A stretch of 6,255 bases of DNA from an uncultured Clostridia bacterium (GTDB lineage: Bacteria > Bacillota > Clostridia > Christensenellales > Borkfalkiaceae): assembly GCA_947581885.1 (NCBI GenBank), contig CANPWF010000104.1, forward strand, positions 1 through 6,255, in the 5' to 3' direction. The translations under genes were made by a program, and so were the position numbers. Positions within the stretch are counted from its first letter, which is position 1. Every line of letters starts with the position of its first letter. Positions 1 through 6,205 of the stretch are shown here, piece by piece. The notes beneath the pieces were generated by a model. It did not search any database, was not told the DNA's origin, and saw only the letters and a program-made list of their open reading frames with translations.

Positions 1-21
1 AATAAACAGAATAAGGCGGGG

Positions 22-68
22 CGACTCGAATACTCGCCGCCTATTATGAGCGGCGACTATTCGGCTCG
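22..68. repeat. Long imperfect inverted repeat in the upstream intergenic region
   Basis: Arms 22-40 and 50-68 can pair over 19 positions: 16 Watson-Crick pairs, one G-U pair (26 with 64) and two C-C mismatches (33/57 and 25/65). The loop is the 9 bases 41-49. The inner seven pairs (34-40 with 50-56) are perfect and GC-rich. No T-tract follows, so it is not a standard intrinsic terminator for a gene to the left. A competing hairpin pairs 14-19 with 37-42 and 22-24 with 34-36, and its right side is followed by TATTAT, so it could be the end of an upstream transcription unit. The role is unknown. Confidence 0.6.
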
Positions 69-73
69 GAATG

Positions 74-87
74 ACGTAATTATACGT
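74..87. repeat. Short palindrome, possible operator-like site
   Basis: ACGTA at 74-78 is the exact reverse complement of TACGT at 83-87, around a 4-base spacer ATTA. It lies about 110 bases before the -35 box of the lipoprotein gene, too far for simple repression. It could be a chance palindrome. There is no regulator gene in the window to connect it with. Confidence 0.2.
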
Positions 88-162
88 TTGCGTACACTCG
101 GGCGCACGTTCATCTTTGCCCCCCCTCCCAAAACCGCGACAGTTTGGCGAATTTTGTGTTAA

Positions 163-179
163 TATATTTAGAAAATATA
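163..179. promoter_or_regulatory. AT-rich inverted repeat upstream of the lipoprotein promoter
   Basis: TATATTT (163-169) is the reverse complement of AAATATA (173-179), with AGA between them. The surrounding 150-180 stretch is strikingly AT-rich in an otherwise GC-rich window. It sits 20 to 36 bases before the -35 hexamer, roughly -56 to -72 from the expected start of transcription. It could help promoter activity like an UP element, although it is slightly too far upstream for a classical one. The function is inference. Confidence 0.3.
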
Positions 180-198
180 CATCGACGGGGCGAAATTG

Positions 199-228
199 TT
201 GACATCAAGGTGGCATATGTACTATACT
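199..228 (+). promoter_or_regulatory. Sigma-A type promoter of the lipoprotein gene
   Basis: The -35 box is TTGACA at 199-204, a perfect match to consensus. The -10 box is TATACT at 223-228, five of six matching, with an 18-base spacer. Transcription should start near 235, giving a leader of about 60 bases before the ATG at 297. The leader contains a weak 5-bp hairpin (256-260 with 268-272) but no riboswitch that I recognise. Confidence 0.8.
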
Positions 229-283
229 TGTAGTGCGTGGGCGAGGTTTTGCCCGAATTGCTCTATACAATTATTCATCTTGC

Positions 284-290
284 AGAGGTG
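284..290 (+). promoter_or_regulatory. Ribosome binding site of the lipoprotein gene
   Basis: AGAGGTG at 284-290 is a good Shine-Dalgarno match, six bases before the ATG at 297. It fixes the start at 297 instead of the in-frame GTG at 237, which lies at the predicted 5' end of the transcript without room for a ribosome site. Confidence 0.85.
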
Positions 291-296
291 ATCTTC

Positions 297-3200
297 ATGA
301 AGAAAAAATCTGTCCTTACCATCCTGTCCTGCGTCCTTGCGGCGACGGTTGCGGGATTTCTCTTTACGGCTTGCAAAAGCAAGGGTCCCAAGCTCACCCT
401 GTTCGCCGACGGCGGCACCCTCTCCGCAGAATCGCTCCGCCTCTCCGCGGGTGCGTCCGTTTCGGAAGCTCTCTCTTCGGTGGAAGTCACCCCCGAGGAC
501 GGGCTCCGCTTTGCGGGTTGGTATGAGGGGGATTCCCCCGTCGCCGAGGACCGCGTCCTCCCCGAAGAGGGGCTTTCGCTCACGGCGAAATTCTATACTT
601 CGTATTCCGTCGAGCTCTTCTACCGCGCTTCGGACGGCACCTACCCCGCCGCCCCGCAGCAGACGGAGACGGGCGAGGCGATCTACCATGCCCCCTTCTC
701 CTATACGCCCGCGGCGGGCACGATCGATGCGTCCGCGCAGAACAAGACGGAGACCTCTTCTTTGGAAAAGAACGAGCAATTCACCGCCCATGTGATCGGG
801 GGAACGGTGTACGTCACCTTCCTCTCCAATCTCCCCTCGGGCGCGGATTTCACCGCGGAGGTCCCCGCGCAGACGGTGAAAGTCGTCGGCGAGACGATCG
901 GGGTGGGCGAAGCCGTCCCCTCGGTGCGCAACTACCGCTTTGTCGGCTGGGCGGAAACGCGGACGGGCGACGTGGTTTTCCGTGCGAACGAACAGGTCAC
1001 CGTCCTTCAAAATCTCCTTCTCTATGCCGTTTGGCAGCGCGGTGCGGAGGATCTTTCGGGCGGCGAGGACATCGTGTTCTTCTCCGCCGAGGACGGCAAG
1101 GCGTATCTCTCCCGCCCCGGGCTCGAAACAAAGGTCGGCGACTACTCCGCCGCCACCCGCCTCTTCACCTTCCATACGGACGCGGGAAAGACCCTTACGG
1201 GCAGGTTGAACCCTTCCCGCACCAACTTTTCTTGGTATGAAGAAGAACAGGCGGAAGTCACATTCGTAAGATACGATTTCCGGAACAGCCGCAAGATCAC
1301 CACAGAAACGCTCACCCTCGACGGATACGACAGGGCGACGCACACCGTAAACGGCACTTCCGTGGAGGGCAACTACTATCTCGACGAGAGCGGCGATTAT
1401 TACTTCGACGGCAACGGACAGTGGGGAGAAGATCTCTATTTCCGCATCGATGACGAACAGGATACCTTCCTCGTCCGCGAATCTTCCTACGGTGTCTACT
1501 CGACGAGCACGACGGATTTCGACAGTGATATCGGCTATCCGCACTTCGATTTCGACGGGTTCGGAAGGGTTGTGATCACCCAAGAGGACGGCTCTTCCCG
1601 CACCGCCGACTATACCTTCTCAACATCGGACGCGGTCGCTACGGTGGGAGGCGACGAAACCGACCCCACCCCGCGCAGCTATTTCCTCACCACTACCTAT
1701 GCGAGGACGGAAATGGGCTACGTTCGGATCCGCGTCTGCGTGCCCAACGACGGGCTCGGCAACACCTATACGGATGGGGAAAACACCCTCGTTCTCGACG
1801 GATACGGGAATGCGACGTACAACGGCAGCGACATAGGGTACTTTGTATTCGAAAGGACGACGGGAAGCACCTCGGTTACCTATCTCTTCCTCCAAGACGC
1901 AAGCTACAACACGTACTATCTCAAACTCACCGATACCGCCGAGACGCACACCTTCGAAGTGTTCGGGAACGAGGAGATGAGTGATTACAATCCCCTCCTC
2001 TCGGCGGGCGACTACCCCTCCGCCGTGCTTCGGCTGTACGGCGACGGCACCGCCGCGATCCTCTTCCCGTTCACCTCTTCGGAGGGAGAATACACCGACA
2101 TCGCGTTCCGCGGCACCTACCGCGAGGCGACCGACGCGGACGGGCAGTACAGCCAAGAGGGCGAAGGCGACTTCGGCACCTTCGTATTCCAACGCACCGA
2201 GACCGTTCCGCAGTATGCGGAAGCTGTTGAACAGTTCGCCGACCAGTTCGAGAACTTCGTATTCCGCTGCGGGATCATCAACGAGAGCGTGACGTACTAC
2301 TCGCAGTACGTCGATCGGACGGACGGCACGTTTACGGGGAGCGACGGCACGTTGATGCTCAACGGCTTCGGCATGGGGACATACTTCGACGGCAACGCCG
2401 CCCATGAGGGCATCTACGTCGTCGAGCACGATGCCGTCATGCTCATCGAATACCTCACGGTGCAGGAGTACTACTTCTCCGTTGACGGTTCGAATTTCAC
2501 GAAATTGGGGCAGGAGACGGGCACGCACTACCTCTTCGATCCCGAGCTCGGCGCGATCGATTTGGAGACGACTCTCTACCTCGACGGGCGCAACAACGCG
2601 ACCTATACGCTGCAGAGCGGGGAGGAAAAGGAAGAAAAGACCGCCTTCTATACCTCCATGGGCGGCGGCTATAACCTCACTTTCGACGACGAAACGCCCG
2701 ATTTCCGCTTCACGCTCGATACGTTCGCCCGCGGAAGCATCAACTATCCCATCTATATCCCGCAAAACGAGCTCGGCGGCACCTACACCGTGCGGGGCGG
2801 CGGAAGGATCACCGTAAACGATTTCTGTTCCGCCGTTTGGGAGACGGGCACTTCGACCCGCCGCGGGCTCTTCTTTATGGAGGGCAACGGGTACGCATTC
2901 CTCGAACGGGTGAACGGCGAGTTCATTGAGCGGTACCCCTTCGCCGCCCTTTCGGACGGAAAAGAGCTCATTCCCGTCTCCGCGGAGCAGGGCGAATATT
3001 TCCTCTTCGAAAAGGGCATCCTGCGCGAGACGACCCTCGTTTTAGACGGTCACGGCGGCATGAAGCTCATCTCGAACGGCAACGAAGAGACGGGCACGTA
3101 CTCTGTTGTCGCCAACGGAAACGGGCAGGAGTTCGACTGCGTCACCGAAGCGGGGGATCGCTTCCGCGTTCTCATCGCCACCGTCTATACCAACGACGGC

Positions 3201-4901
3201 GACGAAGCTCCCGTCTATATCGTCTATAACGACGGTGCGGGCACGGCGTTCGCGCACGAGAACGGCTCTTGGGAGACGTTGGTGCTCGACGGCTACCGCA
3301 ATGCGACCTACGTCAATGAACGCGGCATCGCGACGATGTACTATTACGACCTTCTCGACGAAGTCACCGTCCGCCTCACGGATACAAGGAGCGGCGCGTA
3401 CACCTATTTCCGCGTCGACAAGGGCGGGAAAACCTTCACCCCTTTGCAAGGCGATACCATTTTGAGCGGGGACGGGAGCGTGCTCTACGCCTATTTGGGA
3501 AGCGAAACGGCGGTTGTTCTGAATGATTCGGTTGCGGAAGTCGCCGAGGACGCTTTCTACCGAACGAACGTTGAAAGCGTGAATCTGAACAACGCGACGA
3601 AGGTGGGAAGCAGTGCCTTTTCGGCATGCGCCGCGCTCACTTCGGTGACGGCAAACAGGGTACAGTCGATCGGCGAATTCGCCTTCTTCGAGTGCATTTA
3701 TCTTACGGAAATTGATCTTCCCGCCATTCAAACGATCGGGGCGGCGGCGTTCCGCTATTGCCAAGAACTCAATACGGTGAACTTGGGCGAAGAGCTCGTA
3801 TCCATCGGCGGGCGTGCGTTTTACGGGATCGGGAGAAATGCCCGCGTCGTGCTTGCGGGCGGCGTGTGCGGCGTTGTCCCCAAAGAGGACGGCGTAGACC
3901 CCGTGTTCACGAATGCGACCGTCGTCGTAAAGGATTACGCCACCGCACTCCTCTTCCTCGCCGACCCTGCTTGGCAAACCTACGCGGAGAATATCGCGTG
4001 CCAAGAGGACGCTCCCGCCACCTACTATGCCCGCACGCTCGTAAATTCCATTGAATTTGACGGCAGGTTAAAGAAGGACGGCACGGTCATCGGCATCTAT
4101 CATCGCGAAGGGAATTCCCTCACGGTGCACCCGATCGAGGGCGATGAAAAGAGCTACACGTTCGGAAGCAATTCCCTCACCTATGAAGGGGTGGAATACT
4201 TCGCCGCAAACACACAGCTCACCTATACGGACGGCGCAGACGGTGCCCTCACCGTGACCCTCGGCACTTGGGCGGGCACCTACAACGGGCAGGCGATCAC
4301 GCTCAAATTCGATACGGCGGGGAAGATCTCCTTCACGCTCGGAAAGAACGAGTATTCGGTGACGATCGACGGAGAGAATTTTACGGCAAAACTGCTCGAA
4401 CAGACCTTTACCAACGGAACAAGCTCCCTCTGTGTTACATTCACGGATGACGGTATCGCCTTTGCGGGCGATCAAAGGATCGCTATCTGCGGAAGGAATA
4501 TACGAAGCGGCATGATGACTTACGGAACGCCTGAAACGGTAAGCGAAAATGTGTACAAATTCACGATTACGCCCAATGTGGGGACATATCGTTACAATGT
4601 GACGGCAACGCTCGACCCCGCCGCAGGAACATTCACCTACACCGCTTCGCTCACCAATCAAGCGACACTCGACGGCAAGACGTTCGCCTTCACGTTCACC
4701 TTCACGAACGATTCGAAAACCGCGGACGCGCTCACAATGCAGGTCGACGGGCGCGACGTGACGGAGCTCTCCTTCGAGCAAGAAGCCTCCGGCACGACGC
4801 AGAACTTCACCCTTACGGTGACCGATTCGGAGTGCGCGGGAACATACACGTTGGCAATGAAAGAAAGCACCCATACCCTCACCCTCACCAAAACGGCGTA
4901 A
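297..4901 (+). CDS. Large secreted lipoprotein with InlB-type repeats, a novel ~80-residue repeat family and BspA-type leucine-rich repeats
   Basis: The gene encodes 1534 residues. The N-terminus is a Gram-positive lipoprotein signal: MKKK, a hydrophobic stretch to about residue 22, then FTAC with the lipidated Cys at 26. Phe at the -3 lipobox position is less usual than Leu. Domains in order: two InlB/Listeria-Bacteroides-type B repeats (about 33-99 with FAGWY, and 170-247 with FVGWA and LYAVW); a long repetitive beta-rich region (about 337-1050) built on an LxLDGYxNATY motif; five BspA-like leucine-rich repeats with their usual capping segment (about 1080-1234); and a beta-rich tail (1250-1534). 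No catalytic motif, LPXTG signal, S-layer or other wall-binding domain is visible. Lipid is therefore the only anchor, on the outer face of the membrane. By family, InlB and BspA repeats point to binding of host, glycan or protein ligands, but the ligand here is unknown. It has its own promoter and terminator, so it is probably monocistronic. The frame is open throughout with no sign of decay. Confidence 0.93.
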   Translation: MKKKSVLTILSCVLAATVAGFLFTACKSKGPKLTLFADGGTLSAESLRLSAGASVSEALSSVEVTPEDGLRFAGWYEGDSPVAEDRVLPEEGLSLTAKFYTSYSVELFYRASDGTYPAAPQQTETGEAIYHAPFSYTPAAGTIDASAQNKTETSSLEKNEQFTAHVIGGTVYVTFLSNLPSGADFTAEVPAQTVKVVGETIGVGEAVPSVRNYRFVGWAETRTGDVVFRANEQVTVLQNLLLYAVWQRGAEDLSGGEDIVFFSAEDGKAYLSRPGLETKVGDYSAATRLFTFHTDAGKTLTGRLNPSRTNFSWYEEEQAEVTFVRYDFRNSRKITTETLTLDGYDRATHTVNGTSVEGNYYLDESGDYYFDGNGQWGEDLYFRIDDEQDTFLVRESSYGVYSTSTTDFDSDIGYPHFDFDGFGRVVITQEDGSSRTADYTFSTSDAVATVGGDETDPTPRSYFLTTTYARTEMGYVRIRVCVPNDGLGNTYTDGENTLVLDGYGNATYNGSDIGYFVFERTTGSTSVTYLFLQDASYNTYYLKLTDTAETHTFEVFGNEEMSDYNPLLSAGDYPSAVLRLYGDGTAAILFPFTSSEGEYTDIAFRGTYREATDADGQYSQEGEGDFGTFVFQRTETVPQYAEAVEQFADQFENFVFRCGIINESVTYYSQYVDRTDGTFTGSDGTLMLNGFGMGTYFDGNAAHEGIYVVEHDAVMLIEYLTVQEYYFSVDGSNFTKLGQETGTHYLFDPELGAIDLETTLYLDGRNNATYTLQSGEEKEEKTAFYTSMGGGYNLTFDDETPDFRFTLDTFARGSINYPIYIPQNELGGTYTVRGGGRITVNDFCSAVWETGTSTRRGLFFMEGNGYAFLERVNGEFIERYPFAALSDGKELIPVSAEQGEYFLFEKGILRETTLVLDGHGGMKLISNGNEETGTYSVVANGNGQEFDCVTEAGDRFRVLIATVYTNDGDEAPVYIVYNDGAGTAFAHENGSWETLVLDGYRNATYVNERGIATMYYYDLLDEVTVRLTDTRSGAYTYFRVDKGGKTFTPLQGDTILSGDGSVLYAYLGSETAVVLNDSVAEVAEDAFYRTNVESVNLNNATKVGSSAFSACAALTSVTANRVQSIGEFAFFECIYLTEIDLPAIQTIGAAAFRYCQELNTVNLGEELVSIGGRAFYGIGRNARVVLAGGVCGVVPKEDGVDPVFTNATVVVKDYATALLFLADPAWQTYAENIACQEDAPATYYARTLVNSIEFDGRLKKDGTVIGIYHREGNSLTVHPIEGDEKSYTFGSNSLTYEGVEYFAANTQLTYTDGADGALTVTLGTWAGTYNGQAITLKFDTAGKISFTLGKNEYSVTIDGENFTAKLLEQTFTNGTSSLCVTFTDDGIAFAGDQRIAICGRNIRSGMMTYGTPETVSENVYKFTITPNVGTYRYNVTATLDPAAGTFTYTASLTNQATLDGKTFAFTFTFTNDSKTADALTMQVDGRDVTELSFEQEASGTTQNFTLTVTDSECAGTYTLAMKESTHTLTLTKTA
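393..593 (+). other. InlB-type B repeat 1 (protein domain)
   Basis: This encodes residues 33-99 of the lipoprotein, directly after the lipidated Cys. The pattern is a strand with L-F-A-D-G-G, a variable middle, then FAGWYEG and a final SLTAKF. The G-W-Y core and closing aromatic strand match the Listeria-Bacteroides repeat family (Flg_new/InlB B repeat), which forms a small beta-grasp-like fold in surface proteins of Firmicutes. Confidence 0.65.
804..1037 (+). other. InlB-type B repeat 2 (protein domain)
   Basis: This encodes residues 170-247. It begins with VYVTFLSNLPSG and carries the hallmark YRFVGWAE followed by the closing strand LLLYAVW. It is a more typical family member than the first copy. 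The stretch between the copies (100-169) is rich in Thr, Ser, Ala and Glu, contains no recognisable domain and may be a linker. Confidence 0.7.
1305..3446 (+). repeat. Diverged tandem repeats of ~80 residues with an LxLDGYxNATY core
   Basis: Inside the lipoprotein, six clear copies of T-L-x-L-[DN]-G-[YF]-x-x-A-T-Y have their Gly at residues 343, 502, 690, 764, 918 and 999. Three weaker copies lie near 421, 582 and 842. Successive spacings are 78, 81, 80, 108, 74, 78, 76 and 81 residues, so the unit is about 78-80 residues with one longer step. After each core comes a G-x-Y or similar turn and then aromatic strands of the YxF or YYxKL type. The copies are poorly conserved in DNA, so this is old duplication, not recent slippage. 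I cannot assign them to a named domain; a lipocalin-like or other all-beta module is possible. Confidence 0.75.
3534..3998 (+). other. BspA-type leucine-rich repeat domain (protein domain)
   Basis: This encodes residues 1080-1234. Five units of about 20-23 residues follow the LRR_5 pattern IG-x-x-AF-x-x-C-x-x-L-x-x-V-x-L. Examples are VGSSAFSACAALTSV, IGEFAFFECIYLTEIDL and IGAAAFRYCQELNTVNL. The domain ends with FTNATVVV, a short helix-like segment and DPAWQTYAENI, the usual cap of such arrays. BspA-type repeats are common on the surface of gut and oral bacteria and of trichomonads, where they mediate adhesion. An array of five is short. Confidence 0.88.
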
Positions 4902-4921
4902 CGGGAGATCAGAAAACGAAG

Positions 4922-4947
4922 GCGGCGGCTCCGAACGGAGCCGCCGC
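4922..4947. terminator. Bidirectional intrinsic terminator between convergent genes
   Basis: GCGGCGGCTCC (4922-4932) pairs perfectly with 4937-4947, giving an 11-bp GC stem with a GAAC loop. It begins 20 bases after the lipoprotein stop codon and 88 bases beyond the aldolase stop. On the minus strand the stem is followed by CTTCGTTTTCT, an acceptable U-rich tail. On the plus strand the tail TTATCATATGTT is poorer. It most likely serves both genes. Confidence 0.75.
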
Positions 4948-5035
4948 TTATCATATGTTCAGAAAGATTTTGCGGGGAAAACGGTTGCGCCTTCCCCCTT
5001 TCCTAAGAATGCGTTGCGCCTTTTCTGAAAATCCC

Positions 5036-5971
5036 TTATGCCTTTCCTGCGCAGCCGAGAACGTCGCAGATCTTGTGCTTCACCATCTCCTTCATGCTGG
5101 TGCGCGCGTCGCCGAGGTATTGGCGAGGGTCGAAATGGTCGGGATGTTCGGCGAAGTGCTTGCGGATCGCCGCGGTGAAGGCAACGCGCAGGTCGCTATC
5201 GATGTTGATCTTGCAGACGGCGAGCGCGGCGGCTTTCTTCAATTCGCTCTCGGGAATGCCGATGGCGTTGGGCATGCTTCCGCCGAATTCGTTGACGATG
5301 GCAACTTGGTCCTGCGGGACGCTCGAAGCCCCGTGGAGCACGATGGGGAACCCGGGCAGCCGTCTGCCGATCTCTTCCAGAATGTCGATACGCAGTTTGG
5401 GATCCTGTCCCGGTTTGAATTTGTATGCGCCGTGCGAAGTCCCGATCGCGATCGCGAGGGAATCGCAGCCCGTACGTTCGGTGAATTCCTGCACCTCGTC
5501 GGGAGAGGTGAACTGCGCGTCGTGTGCGGCGACCTTCACGTCGTCCTCGATGCCCGCGAGCTTCCCGAGCTCCGCTTCCACCACCACGCCGTGCGCGTGA
5601 GCGTATTCGACGACCTTTTTGGTGAGCGCAATGTTCTCTTCCCAAGGTTTGGAAGAAGCATCGATCATGACGGACGTGAAGCCCCCGTCGATCGAGGCTT
5701 TGCAGATCTCGAAATCCGCACCGTGGTCGAGGTGCATGGCGACGGGAATATCCACGGTTTCCACCGCGGCTTGCACGAGATGACGAAGGTACACGGGGTT
5801 CGCGTACTTCCGCGCACCGGCGGAGACTTGCAGAATGACGGGAGAACGGCATTCGTTCGCGGCTTCTACGATGGCTTGGATCATCTCCATGTTGTTGACG
5901 TTGAACGCACCGACGGCATAGCCCCCTTTGTACGCCTTTTCGAACATTTCCTTGGTTGTGACTAACGGCAT
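5036..5971 (-). CDS. fba: Class II fructose-1,6-bisphosphate aldolase
   Basis: This 311-residue enzyme reversibly splits fructose 1,6-bisphosphate into dihydroxyacetone phosphate and glyceraldehyde 3-phosphate in glycolysis and gluconeogenesis, in the cytoplasm. It is a full-length zinc-dependent TIM-barrel aldolase. AMHLDHG contains the proton donor Asp82 and metal ligand His83. VEAELG supplies Glu134, GTSHGAYK supplies His180, and VLHGASS supplies His213. NIDSDLR (256-262) is the phosphate/substrate-binding loop. The spacing resembles the 307-residue Helicobacter pylori enzyme, with ligands at 83, 134, 180 and 210. The insert around 226-245 (EFGGSMPNAIGIP) fits the subgroup found in anaerobic bacteria and amitochondriate protists. 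The ATG at 5971 is chosen because MPLVTTKEMF is the family N-terminus and a strong ribosome site precedes it; the in-frame TTG at 6034 lies within the promoter. It is a single-gene unit, convergent with the lipoprotein gene. Tagatose-bisphosphate aldolase is a related but less likely alternative. Confidence 0.96.
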   Translation of the reverse strand: MPLVTTKEMFEKAYKGGYAVGAFNVNNMEMIQAIVEAANECRSPVILQVSAGARKYANPVYLRHLVQAAVETVDIPVAMHLDHGADFEICKASIDGGFTSVMIDASSKPWEENIALTKKVVEYAHAHGVVVEAELGKLAGIEDDVKVAAHDAQFTSPDEVQEFTERTGCDSLAIAIGTSHGAYKFKPGQDPKLRIDILEEIGRRLPGFPIVLHGASSVPQDQVAIVNEFGGSMPNAIGIPESELKKAAALAVCKINIDSDLRVAFTAAIRKHFAEHPDHFDPRQYLGDARTSMKEMVKHKICDVLGCAGKA

Positions 5972-5975
5972 AACT

Positions 5976-5982
5976 CCCCTCC
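5976..5982 (-). promoter_or_regulatory. Ribosome binding site of fba
   Basis: Read on the minus strand this is GGAGGGG, beginning 11 bases before the ATG at 5971. It is a strong Shine-Dalgarno sequence consistent with high expression of a glycolytic enzyme, and it decides the start codon. Confidence 0.85.
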
Positions 5983-5996
5983 GAAGTTTTTCTTTT

Positions 5997-6025
5997 ATTA
6001 TACCCCTTTCGCCGCCAAATTGCAA
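5997..6025 (-). promoter_or_regulatory. Sigma-A type promoter of fba
   Basis: On the minus strand the -35 is TTGCAA (6025 down to 6020; four of six consensus bases) and the -10 is TATAAT (6002 down to 5997; perfect), with a 17-base spacer. Transcription should begin near 5990, leaving a leader of about 20 bases. That is too short for a riboswitch, so any regulation would act on the promoter or its upstream repeats. Confidence 0.8.
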
Positions 6026-6072
6026 GGGGTTCAACGCATTTTCCCCCTTATTTTTAGGGTGGAAACGGGCAG

Positions 6073-6128
6073 CTCGGCTCTCCCCCCTCGATGCCCTCTC
6101 GGCTCCCCTTCCCCCACTCCCTCGGCTC
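6073..6128. repeat. C-rich tract with three copies of CTCGGCTC
   Basis: CTCGGCTC occurs at 6073-6080, 6098-6105 and 6121-6128, spaced 25 and 23 bases apart. Each copy is followed by a run of pyrimidines, mostly C. The third copy overlaps the left part of the three-way-junction element. The minus strand therefore carries four G-runs between 6094 and 6121 with short loops, giving potential for a G-quadruplex about 70 to 100 bases upstream of the fba -35 box. No gene is visible in 6035-6255. Confidence 0.45.
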
Positions 6129-6182
6129 CCCCCTTGGGGGAGCTGTCACGCCCCGCCCTTGGGGCGTGACTGAGGGGGTGGG
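6113..6182. repeat. 70-base palindromic element able to form a three-way junction
   Basis: Three nested stems account for nearly every base. The outer stem pairs 6113-6123 with 6172-6182 (11 pairs, one G-U). Inner hairpin 1 pairs 6125-6132 with 6136-6143 (8 perfect pairs, loop CTT). Inner hairpin 2 pairs 6145-6154 with 6161-6170 (10 perfect pairs, loop GCCCTT). Only single bases link the stems (6124, 6144, 6171). From memory it resembles palindromic elements dispersed in gut Clostridia genomes, probably non-coding and moved or amplified as a unit. It is not a tRNA: there is no anticodon or T-arm signature. Confidence 0.7.
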
Positions 6183-6205
6183 AGTGTACGGCACTGTATA
6201 ATCAC

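Noticed and set aside
154..181. Possible second promoter (TTGTGT with TATACA).
   Set aside because: Both boxes are poor matches, and a near-consensus promoter lies just downstream. AT-richness alone explains the resemblance.
237..296. Upstream in-frame GTG start for the lipoprotein.
   Set aside because: It sits at about +2 of the predicted transcript with no ribosome site, and it would put 20 residues ahead of a clean signal peptide.
1305..3446. CRISPR array or microsatellite as the source of the internal repeats.
   Set aside because: The repeats are conserved at protein level with about 240-base spacing and diverged DNA, inside an intact reading frame.
222..4874. A series of long open frames on the minus strand opposite the lipoprotein gene (222-1583, 1620-2765, 3042-4004, 4068-4874).
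   Set aside because: Their products are Arg-, Gly-, Val- and Glu-rich without domains, as expected from the GC-rich third codon positions of the sense gene. The plus-strand frame has a signal peptide and recognised repeats.
4832..5965. A 377-codon plus-strand frame covering the aldolase region.
   Set aside because: It is antisense to an unmistakable class II aldolase, overlaps the end of the lipoprotein gene and reads through the terminator hairpin. It has no convincing ribosome site or domain.
5972..6034. N-terminal extension of the aldolase to the TTG at 6034.
   Set aside because: That codon lies upstream of the predicted transcription start, next to the -35 box. The strong ribosome site and family N-terminus support 5971.
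6113..6182. tRNA or other cloverleaf RNA gene.
   Set aside because: The size and folding are tempting, but there are only two inner arms and no anticodon loop, TTC-containing T loop or acceptor end. The loops are 3 and 6 bases.
6195..6202. TGTATAAT resembling an extended -10 on the plus strand.
   Set aside because: There is no -35 hexamer at a suitable distance (the position reads GGGGGT), the TG is misplaced by one base, and only a palindromic repeat follows.
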